NCBI GenBank assembly: GCA_943846675.1
Contig: OX044357.1
Coordinates: forward strand, 2,790,001-2,854,000
Source of the DNA: UBA987 sp002292105
GTDB lineage: Bacteria; Bacteroidota; Bacteroidia; NS11-12g; UBA9320
Length of the DNA: 64,000 nt
Direction: 5' to 3'
Part shown: positions 32,462-41,658 of the stretch, piece by piece
Position numbering within the stretch: the stretch's first letter is position 1
Layout of the letters: each line of letters starts with the position of its first letter
Made by a program: the position numbers and the translations under genes
Notes under the pieces: model-generated
Seen by the model: the letters and a program-made list of their open reading frames with translations, nothing else
The model's database searches: none
Told to the model about the DNA's origin: nothing

Positions 32462-33955
32462 ATGAACAAGCTCACCTTTTTGATTGTATTTGTTTTTTTA
32501 TCATCAGTTTCATTTGGCCAAGACAATGCGTCTGTACTTTTCGACTCTGATAGTCATCGGTTAACGCCTTTTCAAACCGAAAAAATAAACGTGCTATTAT
32601 CGCAATCAAAGGGTGAGTCATGTTCTATTTCAATTTTTGGTCACACCGATTCCGACGCCAGCGATGCGCACAACATTGCCTTGTCTGAAAAAAGAACACA
32701 GGCTGTTCAACGTTATGTCAGCAAGCACTACCCAAATATTCAAGTCGTTAAGACTGGGTTTTTTGGAGAACAAAAACCTTTATACCAAAATGATAACAAA
32801 AAAGCCAAAGCACAAAACCGACGTGTCGAGATAAAACTGAACTGTACAGCATCATCGCCCAAAACGCCAGAATATCAAAGTGTTTGGCCTCTAATTAACC
32901 AAATTCAACCAAACCCAACGAACTTACATTTTGACGGAGCCGACGGGGGTATGTTTAACCTTAAAAACGGTGCGCGTATCTCCATAGCTCCAAATACTTT
33001 CCCTAATGGGCAAATAAACCTCCATGTATCAGAGTCGGTAACCATAGGTGATGCGCTCGCCTATGGTCTTACTACTCAGTCTAGTCAAACTGGCGAAGGA
33101 CTGCAATCGTCTGGCATGTATCGCATTCAGGCATTCCAAAACGGCCGGTTACTACCGAATCTTAAAGACAATGATATCATCATTTATGTCCCAGTAAGTA
33201 GCGATGACTTTCAAACCTTTGACGCAGTTAAACGCGATCAGTACGTGGAATGGAATGCGCGTGATGAAGGTGACGACATGTTTTTAAAACCGTATTTGAG
33301 TTTATGTGAATTGGCGTCATGTGATGTTAGTTCACAAAGCACCAACGTAGGATATTCCTACGCGACATGTACGTTCTTTTGGTGTAAAGTGAAGCGCTTT
33401 TTTTCGAAAAGCTATAGGCAAGAATATGAAGAATATGTGTACGCAGCTATTATGCGTAATCCAAACTTTGAAGCCATGTACAACGTGTATAAAAAAGAGA
33501 TTGATAAAGCGTTTGGCAGCGGGCTAGCGTTTGCTAAATACATTGCGAATAAGGATTACGAAGAGATTCTTGACAAGATGAATTCAATCTTACCAAGATT
33601 TACAAAAGACATTTTTTACGCCATGCAAATGCCGAACTATTCTTGGGTGAATTGTGACCGATTTACCAACTTTAAGGACCTGACCTCTGTCAGTGTAGAT
33701 GAAACCATTGCTGAAGGTAAAGACATTCGTTTGTACTTTAAAAAGCTAAACTGTGTAATGCGCCCCAATGAAAACGGCGCCAAAAAATCGAAGTTTAACA
33801 AAGTACCAGTAGGTCAAATCGCGACTCTGGTCATCATTAAGCGGATCAATGATGTATTGATGATGAGCAGTGATAATTTTAAAATTGGTGAGAAACCTAA
33901 GGTAAACTTCAAACCTGTTAAGACAGACGACTTATCAAAGGTCTTTCTGAACTAA
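32462..33955 (+). CDS. OmpA-domain protein with unusual N-terminal OmpA position, 497 aa
   Basis: A signal peptide (MNKLTFLIVFVFLSSVSFGQ) is followed at once by an OmpA/MotB peptidoglycan-binding domain (residues about 22-128): SVLFDSDSHRLTPFQTEKI, FGHTDSDASDAHNIALSEKR and NRRVEIKLNC. In most OmpA proteins this domain is C-terminal. The remaining 370 residues form a secreted domain with no recognised family, containing an ISIAPNTFPNG-type strand (here GARISIAPNTFPNGQINLHV) that resembles domains found in Bacteroidota surface proteins, and several cysteines (CDVSSQS, CTFFWCKV). The protein is probably periplasmic and tethered to peptidoglycan. Its 3' end overlaps the convergent gene by 4 nt. 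Confidence 0.82.
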   Translation: MNKLTFLIVFVFLSSVSFGQDNASVLFDSDSHRLTPFQTEKINVLLSQSKGESCSISIFGHTDSDASDAHNIALSEKRTQAVQRYVSKHYPNIQVVKTGFFGEQKPLYQNDNKKAKAQNRRVEIKLNCTASSPKTPEYQSVWPLINQIQPNPTNLHFDGADGGMFNLKNGARISIAPNTFPNGQINLHVSESVTIGDALAYGLTTQSSQTGEGLQSSGMYRIQAFQNGRLLPNLKDNDIIIYVPVSSDDFQTFDAVKRDQYVEWNARDEGDDMFLKPYLSLCELASCDVSSQSTNVGYSYATCTFFWCKVKRFFSKSYRQEYEEYVYAAIMRNPNFEAMYNVYKKEIDKAFGSGLAFAKYIANKDYEEILDKMNSILPRFTKDIFYAMQMPNYSWVNCDRFTNFKDLTSVSVDETIAEGKDIRLYFKKLNCVMRPNENGAKKSKFNKVPVGQIATLVIIKRINDVLMMSSDNFKIGEKPKVNFKPVKTDDLSKVFLN

Positions 33956-34695
33956 GGCAGCTTGATTAATTCTCCGGAACCTGTTTGCACGTGAACCTCT
34001 TTTAAATCAGAAGGCTCGGTCACATAGTACATATTGCCTTTATTGTATAACCCTACATAAATTAACCGCGTTGCGTTGATATAACAATCCAACGGTGTAT
34101 GACTATCTACCAAAGCTTCTTCACAAACCAAATCCCGCGCATCAATATTTGTTATTTCCTCGATCGATCCTTTCAATTTCAACGCCTTACCTCGCAAAGT
34201 TGTTGCCCCAGAGTTAATGGATTCAACATAAATTTCGTTACTCACGTTGACGATTAAATCGATGTCTTCTAATGCAGAATGATAAATCGACAAGTTGGTT
34301 AATGCTAGGGTATCCGTTGACGAAATACTGGTTGCCCCAAATACAGAAATTTCGGAAATGTCGTGTACAAACACCTCTAAGGTTATTTCCCTTTTGTAGC
34401 TCCGAACAAAATTGCAGGTATTACAATTGCTGATTGTCAAGGTTTCGTTTTCCACTTCTGCCGAAATCCCTTCCAAAATGTTCTCTCCTCCTGTTAAGAT
34501 GATGCGCTCTGGCTGTTGGGTGTCTTGAGAAATAATCAGGTTAAACCTATCCCCAATCGAGATGGCGCTAAATGGTTTTAATGGCCTTTCGATGGAAATA
34601 TCATCTCCTGTGCTACTCAAACAATCATCCCATTGTTCCTTTTTACAACCATTAAAAAGGATCAAGATAAGCGATATGGTTATCCAATTTCTCAT
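33952..34695 (-). CDS. DUF2807 lipoprotein (GIN-domain type)
   Basis: The signal MRNWITISLILILFNGCKK has a lipobox (LFNGC). The mature part follows the DUF2807 pattern: ISIERPLKPFSAISIGDRFN, a LIISQDTQQPERIILTGG strand pair, VEVFVHD-type strands and regularly spaced short strands through the C terminus that would build a right-handed beta-helix-like head. Such proteins are common in Bacteroidota and sit in the outer membrane or periplasm; function unknown. The ATG overlaps the stop of the PagL-like gene by 4 nt, so both are co-transcribed from the minus strand. Confidence 0.82.
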   Translation of the reverse strand: MRNWITISLILILFNGCKKEQWDDCLSSTGDDISIERPLKPFSAISIGDRFNLIISQDTQQPERIILTGGENILEGISAEVENETLTISNCNTCNFVRSYKREITLEVFVHDISEISVFGATSISSTDTLALTNLSIYHSALEDIDLIVNVSNEIYVESINSGATTLRGKALKLKGSIEEITNIDARDLVCEEALVDSHTPLDCYINATRLIYVGLYNKGNMYYVTEPSDLKEVHVQTGSGELIKLP

Positions 34696-35786
34696 AGCCT
34701 ATAGCCAAATCCCCATGTGAAGTGATCTGCAATTCCAAAATGCGTCTTTAAAGCAGCTAAAATATATCCGTGTTGATTAAAGTGATAGTTAAACCCAAGT
34801 CTTTGATAGGTAATAAACTTATTTGAACTCGGCTTGTATGGATAAAAACCGATATCCGTTATGAAATAGACCCGGCTGATAAGCAATTGATGGCCCGCAT
34901 AAACACCAAATTCCATCATGTCTGGAAGACTTAACCCCGTTAAGGGTTCATCTGGATAATCAATAAAATGGTGCGTTTTATCTATGTAGATATCTGAGCC
35001 AAAACGCCAGCTACGTTTCAAATTGATTTGTTTTATTCGCGTTGCACCAATGTTCCATATATGGAATCCTGTCGTATTTGTTAGGCTTCGTTCTTTGAAA
35101 CCATACGCCGTGTAAAACTGCCATTCTTTATTGGTAAGCGTATCCTTAATCGGATTGCGATGTGGTTTTTGCTCAATTAAATAATTTCCTCCTACATAAA
35201 GCGATGGCATGTTCACACCTAAATTGGGTACTCGGTAACTACCGTTGCTAAAATGGGTTAAGCCAAACCCAATTTGCAAGTGCCAAGGATTATCAGGCAT
35301 GTGTGTTTCCCATGTCGCAAACCCCTGCATTACACCGTTAATATGACTACCAATAGCCTGGTTGCGTCGGTTGTCGTAGATGTCAAACTTCTTGGTTAAG
35401 TACGCAAGTCCTGTGCTAAAACGAATGCGAATTTCGCTGTGTGAAAAAGACTTAAGCGAAGTTTCGATGCCAGGCATTGCAGCGAATGCATTGCCAACAA
35501 GATCCGGCGTCCCAAGATTCATGTACAACAAACCCATATAGATTTCTGGTTTTTTGTAAAAACCAGCCCAAGGTTGAACAGACTGTTGTTTTGATATTTG
35601 CAGTTCGAACCCATGGGTATGTGCTTCTAAGTTTTTTGAGTCCTCGCGATGTGCAACTAAAAAGCCTGGGTAATAATTAAACCCAATGGCCATTTTAGGC
35701 CGCTCCTGGCCCCAAGCCGAACTGGTTAAAACAGCAAGTAATAGAAATGTTAAACTCTTTTTCAAAACTCCATCAAAACAAACCAT
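34692..35786 (-). CDS. Outer-membrane PagL/acyloxyacyl hydrolase-like protein
   Basis: The 364-residue protein has a signal peptide (LTFLLLAVLTSSAWGQ) and an aromatic-edged beta-barrel profile. The motif GLTHFSNGSYRVPNLG (His178, Ser180) matches the His-Ser active-site region of PagL lipid A 3-O-deacylases. The Glu expected about 12 residues after the Ser is not obvious (Asn at about 192), so the acid may lie elsewhere or the enzyme may be altered. At 364 residues it is twice as long as classic PagL (about 170), as is usual for the Bacteroidota form. It would trim lipid A acyl chains in the outer membrane. It forms a two-gene operon with the DUF2807 lipoprotein. Confidence 0.78.
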   Translation of the reverse strand: MVCFDGVLKKSLTFLLLAVLTSSAWGQERPKMAIGFNYYPGFLVAHREDSKNLEAHTHGFELQISKQQSVQPWAGFYKKPEIYMGLLYMNLGTPDLVGNAFAAMPGIETSLKSFSHSEIRIRFSTGLAYLTKKFDIYDNRRNQAIGSHINGVMQGFATWETHMPDNPWHLQIGFGLTHFSNGSYRVPNLGVNMPSLYVGGNYLIEQKPHRNPIKDTLTNKEWQFYTAYGFKERSLTNTTGFHIWNIGATRIKQINLKRSWRFGSDIYIDKTHHFIDYPDEPLTGLSLPDMMEFGVYAGHQLLISRVYFITDIGFYPYKPSSNKFITYQRLGFNYHFNQHGYILAALKTHFGIADHFTWGFGYRL

Positions 35787-36021
35787 TATTTAGGTCTCCC
35801 ACAACCTGAAAATGTGAAATTTAAGCATCATTTTGAGACAGATTTAGTACAAATCTGAAAATATTTTCATCTTTTTTTTTAACCTGCCTCATATAACTAG
35901 TTAAAATTGGGCCAATGTTTGCAAGACTTTCGAGCCCAAAGCCAGCAAATACGTGGGTTTGGCTTGATTATTGCGGAGTATTTAGGCGTACACATTTAAC
36001 AAGAAAAATAAAACATTCGGC

Positions 36022-36029
36022 TACCTTTG
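36022..36029 (+). promoter_or_regulatory. -7 box (TACCTTTG) of rpoD
   Basis: Exact TAnnTTTG match 47 nt before the rpoD start. The region 35787-36076 upstream is AT-rich with a T9-T10 run near 35871 and no gene. Confidence 0.55.
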
Positions 36030-36076
36030 CAAGTTCTTATTAAAACCGCATTAAGTAGTAGTTACGTTAGAATTAT

Positions 36077-36940
36077 ATGAGACAACTAAAAATTAGTAAG
36101 CAGTTTACTAACCGCGAAAACAAATCACTAGACAAATACCTGAACGAAATTAGTAAGGTTAATATGATTGACGCCCAAGAAGAAGTTATCTTGGCGCAAC
36201 GTATTAGAGAAGGCGACCAAGCTGCATTAGAAAAGCTTGTGAACGCCAACCTTCGATTTGTTGTTTCTGTTTCTAAACAATACCAGAACCAAGGTTTAAC
36301 CTTAGGTGACCTGATTAATGAAGGAAACTTAGGTCTAATTAAAGCTGCCAAGCGTTTTGATGAAACACGTGGTTTTAAATTCATTTCATACGCGGTATGG
36401 TGGATTCGTCAAAGCATTCTTCAAGCATTAGCTGATCAATCAAGAATTGTACGTCTACCATTGAACAAGGTTGGGTCTATTGGACGGATATCTGCTACAG
36501 CTGCCAAATTGGAGCAAGAGCATGAGCGCGAGCCAACAGCTGAAGAAATTGCTAAGGCTTTAGATATTCCAGTTACTGAAGTTGAAAATGCTTTTAAAAC
36601 TTCTGGTCGTCATTTAAGTATTGATGCGCCATTAACAGAAGGAGAAGACAACACCCTTTTAGGTGTTCTAGACAACAATGACGAGCCTGATCCAGACAAT
36701 CCGTTGTTGAATGAGTCTTTACAAAAAGAAATTAATCGTGTTATTTCTACACTTTCTGAAAAAGAAAGAGACGTATTGAAATATTACTACGGACTAGACG
36801 GTGGACCAGCACATACTTTGGAAGACATTTCTGAAAAAGTAGGACTTACCCGTGAACGTGTCCGTCAAATAAAAGAAAAAGCATTGCGAAGACTGCGCAA
36901 GTCGTCTAAAAGCAAAATCTTGAAATCCTATTTGGGGTAA
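36077..36940 (+). CDS. rpoD: Primary RNA polymerase sigma factor RpoD/SigA
   Basis: The 287-residue protein starts MRQLKISKQFTNRENKSLDK, the Bacteroidota primary sigma N terminus without a region 1.1. Region 1.2/2.1 (LDKYLNEISKVNMID), region 2.3-2.4 (FKFISYAVWWIRQSILQAL), region 3 (RLPLNKVGSIGRI, REPTAEEIAKALDI) and region 4 (LSEKERDVLKYYYGLDG, VGLTRERVRQIKEKALRRLR) are all intact. It directs core RNA polymerase to promoters with the TAnnTTTG -7 box seen throughout this window. Its own -7 box lies 47 nt upstream and a strong terminator follows the stop. Length, domain order and motifs leave no doubt about the identity. Confidence 0.97.
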   Translation: MRQLKISKQFTNRENKSLDKYLNEISKVNMIDAQEEVILAQRIREGDQAALEKLVNANLRFVVSVSKQYQNQGLTLGDLINEGNLGLIKAAKRFDETRGFKFISYAVWWIRQSILQALADQSRIVRLPLNKVGSIGRISATAAKLEQEHEREPTAEEIAKALDIPVTEVENAFKTSGRHLSIDAPLTEGEDNTLLGVLDNNDEPDPDNPLLNESLQKEINRVISTLSEKERDVLKYYYGLDGGPAHTLEDISEKVGLTRERVRQIKEKALRRLRKSSKSKILKSYLG

Positions 36941-36962
36941 AAGACAAATGATAACTTATGAG

Positions 36963-36994
36963 AGGCTTCCATCAATCGATGGGAGCCTTTTTTT
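36963..36994. terminator. Intrinsic terminator after rpoD (shared with convergent gene)
   Basis: An 11-bp stem with one G-T wobble (AGGCTTCCATC pairs with GATGGGAGCCT), a 4-nt loop AATC and a T run follow rpoD. It overlaps the last codons of the convergent gene ending at 36972, so it may also act on that transcript. Confidence 0.9.
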
Positions 36995-38012
36995 GTAGCA
37001 ACCATCCGAATCCCACTTGATAGAATACAGCCTTTGAGGTTGCAATGGTTTCCCAATTGCTCCAATATGTATTGTATCTCGTTCCAAAACCAAGCGTCAT
37101 GGTCAGCGGTGCTTTCTTAAATAGTTTTCTTGAGAACTCCAACCCATAATCTAGACTTGCAGCATTAATCGCCGGTGATTTAAAACTGAACACCACGGGC
37201 TTATTCGATGTCCTGCCAACAACGCTCACGGAGTAATAATCATATGACGATAAAAAATATCCATTTATCGTACCTGATCCATATTCACCGCTGCTTATTC
37301 TATTGTAATTGTAATAGCTAAAATGAATGTGGGTTCTCCTGCTCATTGCAGTCATTAATCCACCACCGAAGGTAACGCTCAGGTGATTTCGGGACAACTT
37401 ACTCTCGTGTAATACAAATTGGCCATTCATGTTGAAGCCAATAAATTCTCCTGGTGCCTCTACGTAACCAAATTTTGCCCGTTGAATTGAAAATGTTGTA
37501 TCAAATTGATCTTGGCCAAAACCTTTAGAAACACTTACCTCATCGTATTTCCCATCCTCAACAAAATATAAAGTCTCAGCGCCATAAGGTTTGTCGTCTA
37601 AAGGGTAACTGTCGTGACGCCCAAACGCACGATTAACGATTTGTATACTCGCCCCTAGCCGCAATCGCCATGTCTTTTTTAGCTGCGTTTGAATGCCAAG
37701 TTGAGTCCTTACATAACTGTTGTTATCCGTATTCCCGCAGCAATATCCGCCTAAATCATCATAATGAAATTTAACGTCAAATGGACGCACCGTCGTCACC
37801 GAATGACTTTTTAATCCAGCATTGTCGTTGCTAGGATCAAGGTAATTGAGCACGCTAACACCAAACATACCATCGGCCCAAACTTGGTTTTCAATAAGGC
37901 CTTGCCCCCCTTTTAGCTCAATCGCATCGATCTCAAAGTTTTTGGCAAACCAAGACTGTGCGTAGGTACCTAAACCTATGGATGAAAGGATACAAAAGAC
38001 GAATAAGCGCAT
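36972..38012 (-). CDS. Probable outer-membrane beta-barrel protein, 346 aa
   Basis: A signal peptide (MRLFVFCILSSIGLGTYAQ) is followed by repeated amphipathic strands with aromatic residues (LRLGASIQIVNRAFG, HIHFSYYNYNRISSG, LTMTLGFGTRYNTYWSN) and a final strand ending FYQVGFGWLLQKKAPID. This is the pattern of an outer-membrane barrel. No family is recognised. It stands alone between rpoD and a divergent lipoprotein gene. Confidence 0.7.
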   Translation of the reverse strand: MRLFVFCILSSIGLGTYAQSWFAKNFEIDAIELKGGQGLIENQVWADGMFGVSVLNYLDPSNDNAGLKSHSVTTVRPFDVKFHYDDLGGYCCGNTDNNSYVRTQLGIQTQLKKTWRLRLGASIQIVNRAFGRHDSYPLDDKPYGAETLYFVEDGKYDEVSVSKGFGQDQFDTTFSIQRAKFGYVEAPGEFIGFNMNGQFVLHESKLSRNHLSVTFGGGLMTAMSRRTHIHFSYYNYNRISSGEYGSGTINGYFLSSYDYYSVSVVGRTSNKPVVFSFKSPAINAASLDYGLEFSRKLFKKAPLTMTLGFGTRYNTYWSNWETIATSKAVFYQVGFGWLLQKKAPID

Positions 38013-38089
38013 TTACGTTTTAGGCAGCGATAGTTTATTGATCAAGAATACAACTTTTAGATGAAATTGGACGTTGCGTTCTGTTTCTT

Positions 38090-38097
38090 TATGTTTG
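38090..38097 (+). promoter_or_regulatory. -7 box (TATGTTTG) 3 nt from a start codon, with -33 TTG
   Basis: Exact TAnnTTTG match separated by 3 nt from the ATG at 38101, with a TTG 20 nt upstream (38067-38069). The transcript of this lipoprotein gene would be leaderless or nearly so. Confidence 0.6.
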
Positions 38098-38100
38098 ACT

Positions 38101-38697
38101 ATGAAACTTAACCTAACAATCTTAACGCTTTGCGTTTTGGCCGCATGTCAAACCAACTCAACTATATCGAATGAGGACGCCAATCCAGTTGTCGATGATG
38201 CAAAGGAGAACACTGAATTGATTGATTCTGGGACTGTATTTCAGATGGAAGATGTAGGTTATCCGATGTTTGCTTTAGATCTAATGTCAGAAGAAAACGG
38301 CAAAACCCATTCTTTCCTATTGAACATTGAATCAATCAATATTTCGCATGAAGAAGCATACAATCTAAAAGACAAAAAAGCCAGCATCACGTATGTATTG
38401 AAAAACGAACCATTGGTTATGGATATCGTATACCAGGAAACCTCCATTATGGGTGAATATGCCTTGCCAAATACGGATGATTTTGAGCGTTTTTCAGGTA
38501 CCATTTCCGGTGCTAATGAAGAAAGTCAAGGCGACTTGCCTGGAGAATTCAGCATCACATCGTCCGACGGTGAGTCGATGACGTTTGAATACTATTTAGA
38601 CGAAAATTTAGCGAACATAAATGGTAAAGAAGCAACGGTGTATTATGAATTCAGAGACGTATCCATTGTTCAGTCAATCAAATTACATGAGAAGTAG
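38101..38697 (+). CDS. Hypothetical lipoprotein, 198 aa
   Basis: I chose the ATG at 38101 because it gives a clean lipoprotein signal (MKLNLTILTLCVLAACQTNS) and follows the -7 box by 3 nt; an in-frame start 27 nt upstream would lie across that box. The mature part is acidic and beta-rich (FALDLMSEENGKTHSFLLNI, GDLPGEFSITSSDGESM). No family recognised. The downstream PqqB-like gene begins inside its last codons, so the two are co-expressed. Confidence 0.75.
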   Translation: MKLNLTILTLCVLAACQTNSTISNEDANPVVDDAKENTELIDSGTVFQMEDVGYPMFALDLMSEENGKTHSFLLNIESINISHEEAYNLKDKKASITYVLKNEPLVMDIVYQETSIMGEYALPNTDDFERFSGTISGANEESQGDLPGEFSITSSDGESMTFEYYLDENLANINGKEATVYYEFRDVSIVQSIKLHEK

Positions 38698-39640
38698 TCG
38701 GATTTTACTTTGTCTTATCGCATTTGGTCTTTATGGCTGCCCCTTGGTGGTCAAAGAACCCAATATGTCTTCATCCACACCGGTGGAGCTTATTGTACTT
38801 GGAAACGTTCAAGATGCTGGTTCTCCTCATATTGGTTGTACAAAAGACTGCTGTAAAGACTTGTTCAAAAACCCCGATCCTAAACGACAGGTCGTTTCAC
38901 TTGGTCTGATTGACAAAAACAATAGCACTTCCTATTTATTTGAAGCAACACCAGACATTTCTCTCCAGTTGAGAGACTTGCGAAACATGGATACTTCATT
39001 GTCTGAAATGCCCACAGGAATCTTCTTAACTCATGCTCATATTGGGCATTACGCCGGATTAATGTACCTGGGCAAAGAAGCCATAAACGCTCATTGTGTG
39101 CCGGTTTATGCCATGCCCCGAATGACCAAGTTCTTGAATTATAATGGTCCTTGGAATCAACTTGTGTCTGAGCAAAACATTGAGATTAAGGCGCTTGAAA
39201 ACCAAAAGACGGTTACGCTTAGTGATAATTTAACTGTAACACCGTTTACTGTTCCTCATAGAGATGAATATTCTGAAACAGTTGGGTATCGTATACAGGG
39301 CCCTTCAAAATCGGCTTTATTCATTCCGGATATTGACAAATGGGAGAAATGGGGTCTTCGCATCTTAGACGTCATTCAAGAGGTCGACTATGCTTTTATA
39401 GATGCCACTTTTTTCGATGGAGACGAGATTCATACAAGAGACATAAGTGAGATTCCGCATCCGTTTGTCATCGAAACAATGGATAAGCTAAAGGCCTTAT
39501 CTGATGAACAAAAAGCCAAGGTGCACTTTATTCATTTTAACCACACCAATCCATTATTAAACCACCTGTCGCCTCAATCAAGAACGCTGCGTAAAGCCGG
39601 TTATAAAATTGCGCAAAAAGGGGATGTTTTTGGTCTATAA
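38687..39640 (+). CDS. PqqB-like metallo-beta-lactamase-fold lipoprotein
   Basis: I start this gene at 38687, where MRSSRILLCLIAFGLYGC is a lipoprotein signal; a start 66 nt upstream would bury it. The mature 300 residues follow PqqB: LGNVQDAGSPHIGC near the start, CTKDCCKDL, GIFLTHAHIGHYAGLMYLG as the metal-binding loop and HFNHTNPLL late. The usual HxHxDH reads HAHIGH, with Gly replacing the Asp that would bind a second metal. No other pqq genes are present, so a role in PQQ synthesis is unlikely; it is probably an envelope hydrolase. It overlaps the preceding lipoprotein gene by 11 nt. Confidence 0.82.
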   Translation: MRSSRILLCLIAFGLYGCPLVVKEPNMSSSTPVELIVLGNVQDAGSPHIGCTKDCCKDLFKNPDPKRQVVSLGLIDKNNSTSYLFEATPDISLQLRDLRNMDTSLSEMPTGIFLTHAHIGHYAGLMYLGKEAINAHCVPVYAMPRMTKFLNYNGPWNQLVSEQNIEIKALENQKTVTLSDNLTVTPFTVPHRDEYSETVGYRIQGPSKSALFIPDIDKWEKWGLRILDVIQEVDYAFIDATFFDGDEIHTRDISEIPHPFVIETMDKLKALSDEQKAKVHFIHFNHTNPLLNHLSPQSRTLRKAGYKIAQKGDVFGL

Positions 39641-39646
39641 ACTTGC

Positions 39647-41653
39647 CTATCGGACTACCGAACCTGGCTCTAAGCCTCCTACTGGTTCAACAAACACCAA
39701 TTTCCCTTCTGTATTTTCCGCCATTAACAACATGCCGTTTGACTCCACGCCTCGCATTTTTCTTGGCGCTAGATTCGTCACAACAACGGCTTGCTTTCCA
39801 ATTAAATCATTTGGGTTAAAATGCTCCGCTATACCAGATAATATGGTTCTTTTTTCGAGTCCAATATCAACCAGAAGTTGTAACAATTTATCCGCCTTAT
39901 GCACTTTCATCGCTTCGACTATGGTTCCTACTCGGAAATCTAGTTTTGAAAAATCATCGAATGTGATGGTTGGTTTGATAGCTTCCAGTTCTGGGGTCTC
40001 TGCGTTTTCTTGTGCTTGATTTTCCAATTTTTCTTTTTGTTTTTGTATTTCTTCGTCTTCAATCTTAGCAAATAACAACGTTGGTTTATTCACTTGTTGA
40101 CCTGCCATTAATCCAGTTGGTTTAAGCTGAAGCATTTTAGTCAATTTATCAGACGTTTGAGGTAAAAATGGTCTGCTTGATGAGGCGAACAAAGCCAGCA
40201 ACTGTAACGAAATGTTGAGAATTTCCTTCACCCGTTGTTCTCCATTTTCCTCTTTAATGGCAAGCCAAGGTGCAGTGTCTTGCAGGTATTTATTGCCAAG
40301 CCTTGGTATTGCCATAAGCTCTGACAAGCCGTCTCTAAACTTAAACTCCTGAATCAACCGCCCTACTTTTTCGTCCAATGTCTGTGCGGATGTAAGCACA
40401 TCGTAGTCCACTTGGTTTTCATTCGAAGGAACAACTCCGTCAAAGTATTTATGTGTCAAAACCATTACTCGGTTTACCCAATTACCCAAAATAGCAACAA
40501 GTTCGTTATTCACGCGTGCTTGAAAATCAGCCCAACTAAAATCACTGTCTTTTGATTCAGGCATGATACTCGTTAACACATAACGTAACTCATCCTCTTT
40601 TCCTGGAAAGTCATTTAGATATTCATGCAACCACACGGCATGATTTCTTGAGGTCGAAAGTTTGTCGCCTTCCAGATTTAGAAATTCATTTGCCGGCACA
40701 TGTGTAGGAAGATTAAAATCGCCGTGTGCTGTAAGCATTGCGGGGAATATTATTGTATGAAAGACGATATTATCCTTTCCCAGAAAATGCGTTAACTCCG
40801 TATCTGGATTTTGCCACCATGATTTCCAGTCATCCGTAAATTCTTTTGTTGCGGAGATATATCCTATTGGGGCATCGAACCAAACGTACATCACTTTACC
40901 GTCGGCCCCGTCAACTGGTACTTTCACGCCCCAATCTAAATCTCTTGTCATGGCGCGAGGTTTTAAACCATCGTTTAGCCAACTCATGCATTGACCATAA
41001 ACATGAGACTTCCACACGTCCTTTTTGGTTGCGACCCATTCGTTTAAAAACGATTCTTGCAATGTATCTAAAGGCAAAAACCAATTTTTGGTTTCCTTTT
41101 TAATTGGGACATTTCCAGTGAGTGCCGATGTAGGATTGACCAACTCTGAAGGACTTAGTGTACGTCCACAATTTTCACATTGATCACCGTAAGCACCCTC
41201 ATGCTTGCAATGCGGACATTCACCAGTTATATATCTGTCGGCTAAAAACTGTTTTGACGCTTCATCGTAGTATTGCTCGGTAACCTGCTCTACGAATACA
41301 CCATTGTCGTATAATGTTTTAAAGAAGTCTTTCGCCGTTTCGTGATGAATCGGTCTTGTTGTTCTTGAAAAGTTGTCGAACCCAATTCCCCATTTTTCCA
41401 AGCTTTCGTGTATCAATGCATAGTTTTCGTCAACAACATCTTGTGGTGTTACACCTTTCTTTTTGGCTTGAAGCGTGATAGGCACCCCATGTTCATCTGT
41501 TCCACAAACAAATAAGACCTCTTTTCCTGAGTTTCTAAGATACCGCACATAAATATCACTCGGTAAAAAGCACCCTGCCAAATGGCCTATATGTAAGGGC
41601 CCATTGGCGTATGGCAACGCACAGGTAACCAAATGTTTTTTGTTTGTAGACAT
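39647..41653 (-). CDS. metG: Methionyl-tRNA synthetase with C-terminal tRNA-binding domain
   Basis: The 668-residue enzyme has the class I signature PLHIGH (His21-His24), a zinc-knuckle insertion CPHCKHEGAYGDQCENC, the WFDAPIGYISAT segment and the KMSKS-equivalent KLSTS at Lys331. A C-terminal tRNA-binding (EMAP II/Trbp111-like) domain starts near residue 565 (FDDFSKLDFRVGTIVEA). It charges tRNA-Met in the cytoplasm as a homodimer. It is transcribed right after the unknown secreted protein gene, and its candidate -7 box overlaps that gene's stop codon. Confidence 0.97.
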   Translation of the reverse strand: MSTNKKHLVTCALPYANGPLHIGHLAGCFLPSDIYVRYLRNSGKEVLFVCGTDEHGVPITLQAKKKGVTPQDVVDENYALIHESLEKWGIGFDNFSRTTRPIHHETAKDFFKTLYDNGVFVEQVTEQYYDEASKQFLADRYITGECPHCKHEGAYGDQCENCGRTLSPSELVNPTSALTGNVPIKKETKNWFLPLDTLQESFLNEWVATKKDVWKSHVYGQCMSWLNDGLKPRAMTRDLDWGVKVPVDGADGKVMYVWFDAPIGYISATKEFTDDWKSWWQNPDTELTHFLGKDNIVFHTIIFPAMLTAHGDFNLPTHVPANEFLNLEGDKLSTSRNHAVWLHEYLNDFPGKEDELRYVLTSIMPESKDSDFSWADFQARVNNELVAILGNWVNRVMVLTHKYFDGVVPSNENQVDYDVLTSAQTLDEKVGRLIQEFKFRDGLSELMAIPRLGNKYLQDTAPWLAIKEENGEQRVKEILNISLQLLALFASSSRPFLPQTSDKLTKMLQLKPTGLMAGQQVNKPTLLFAKIEDEEIQKQKEKLENQAQENAETPELEAIKPTITFDDFSKLDFRVGTIVEAMKVHKADKLLQLLVDIGLEKRTILSGIAEHFNPNDLIGKQAVVVTNLAPRKMRGVESNGMLLMAENTEGKLVFVEPVGGLEPGSVVR

Positions 41654-41658
41654 GGCGG

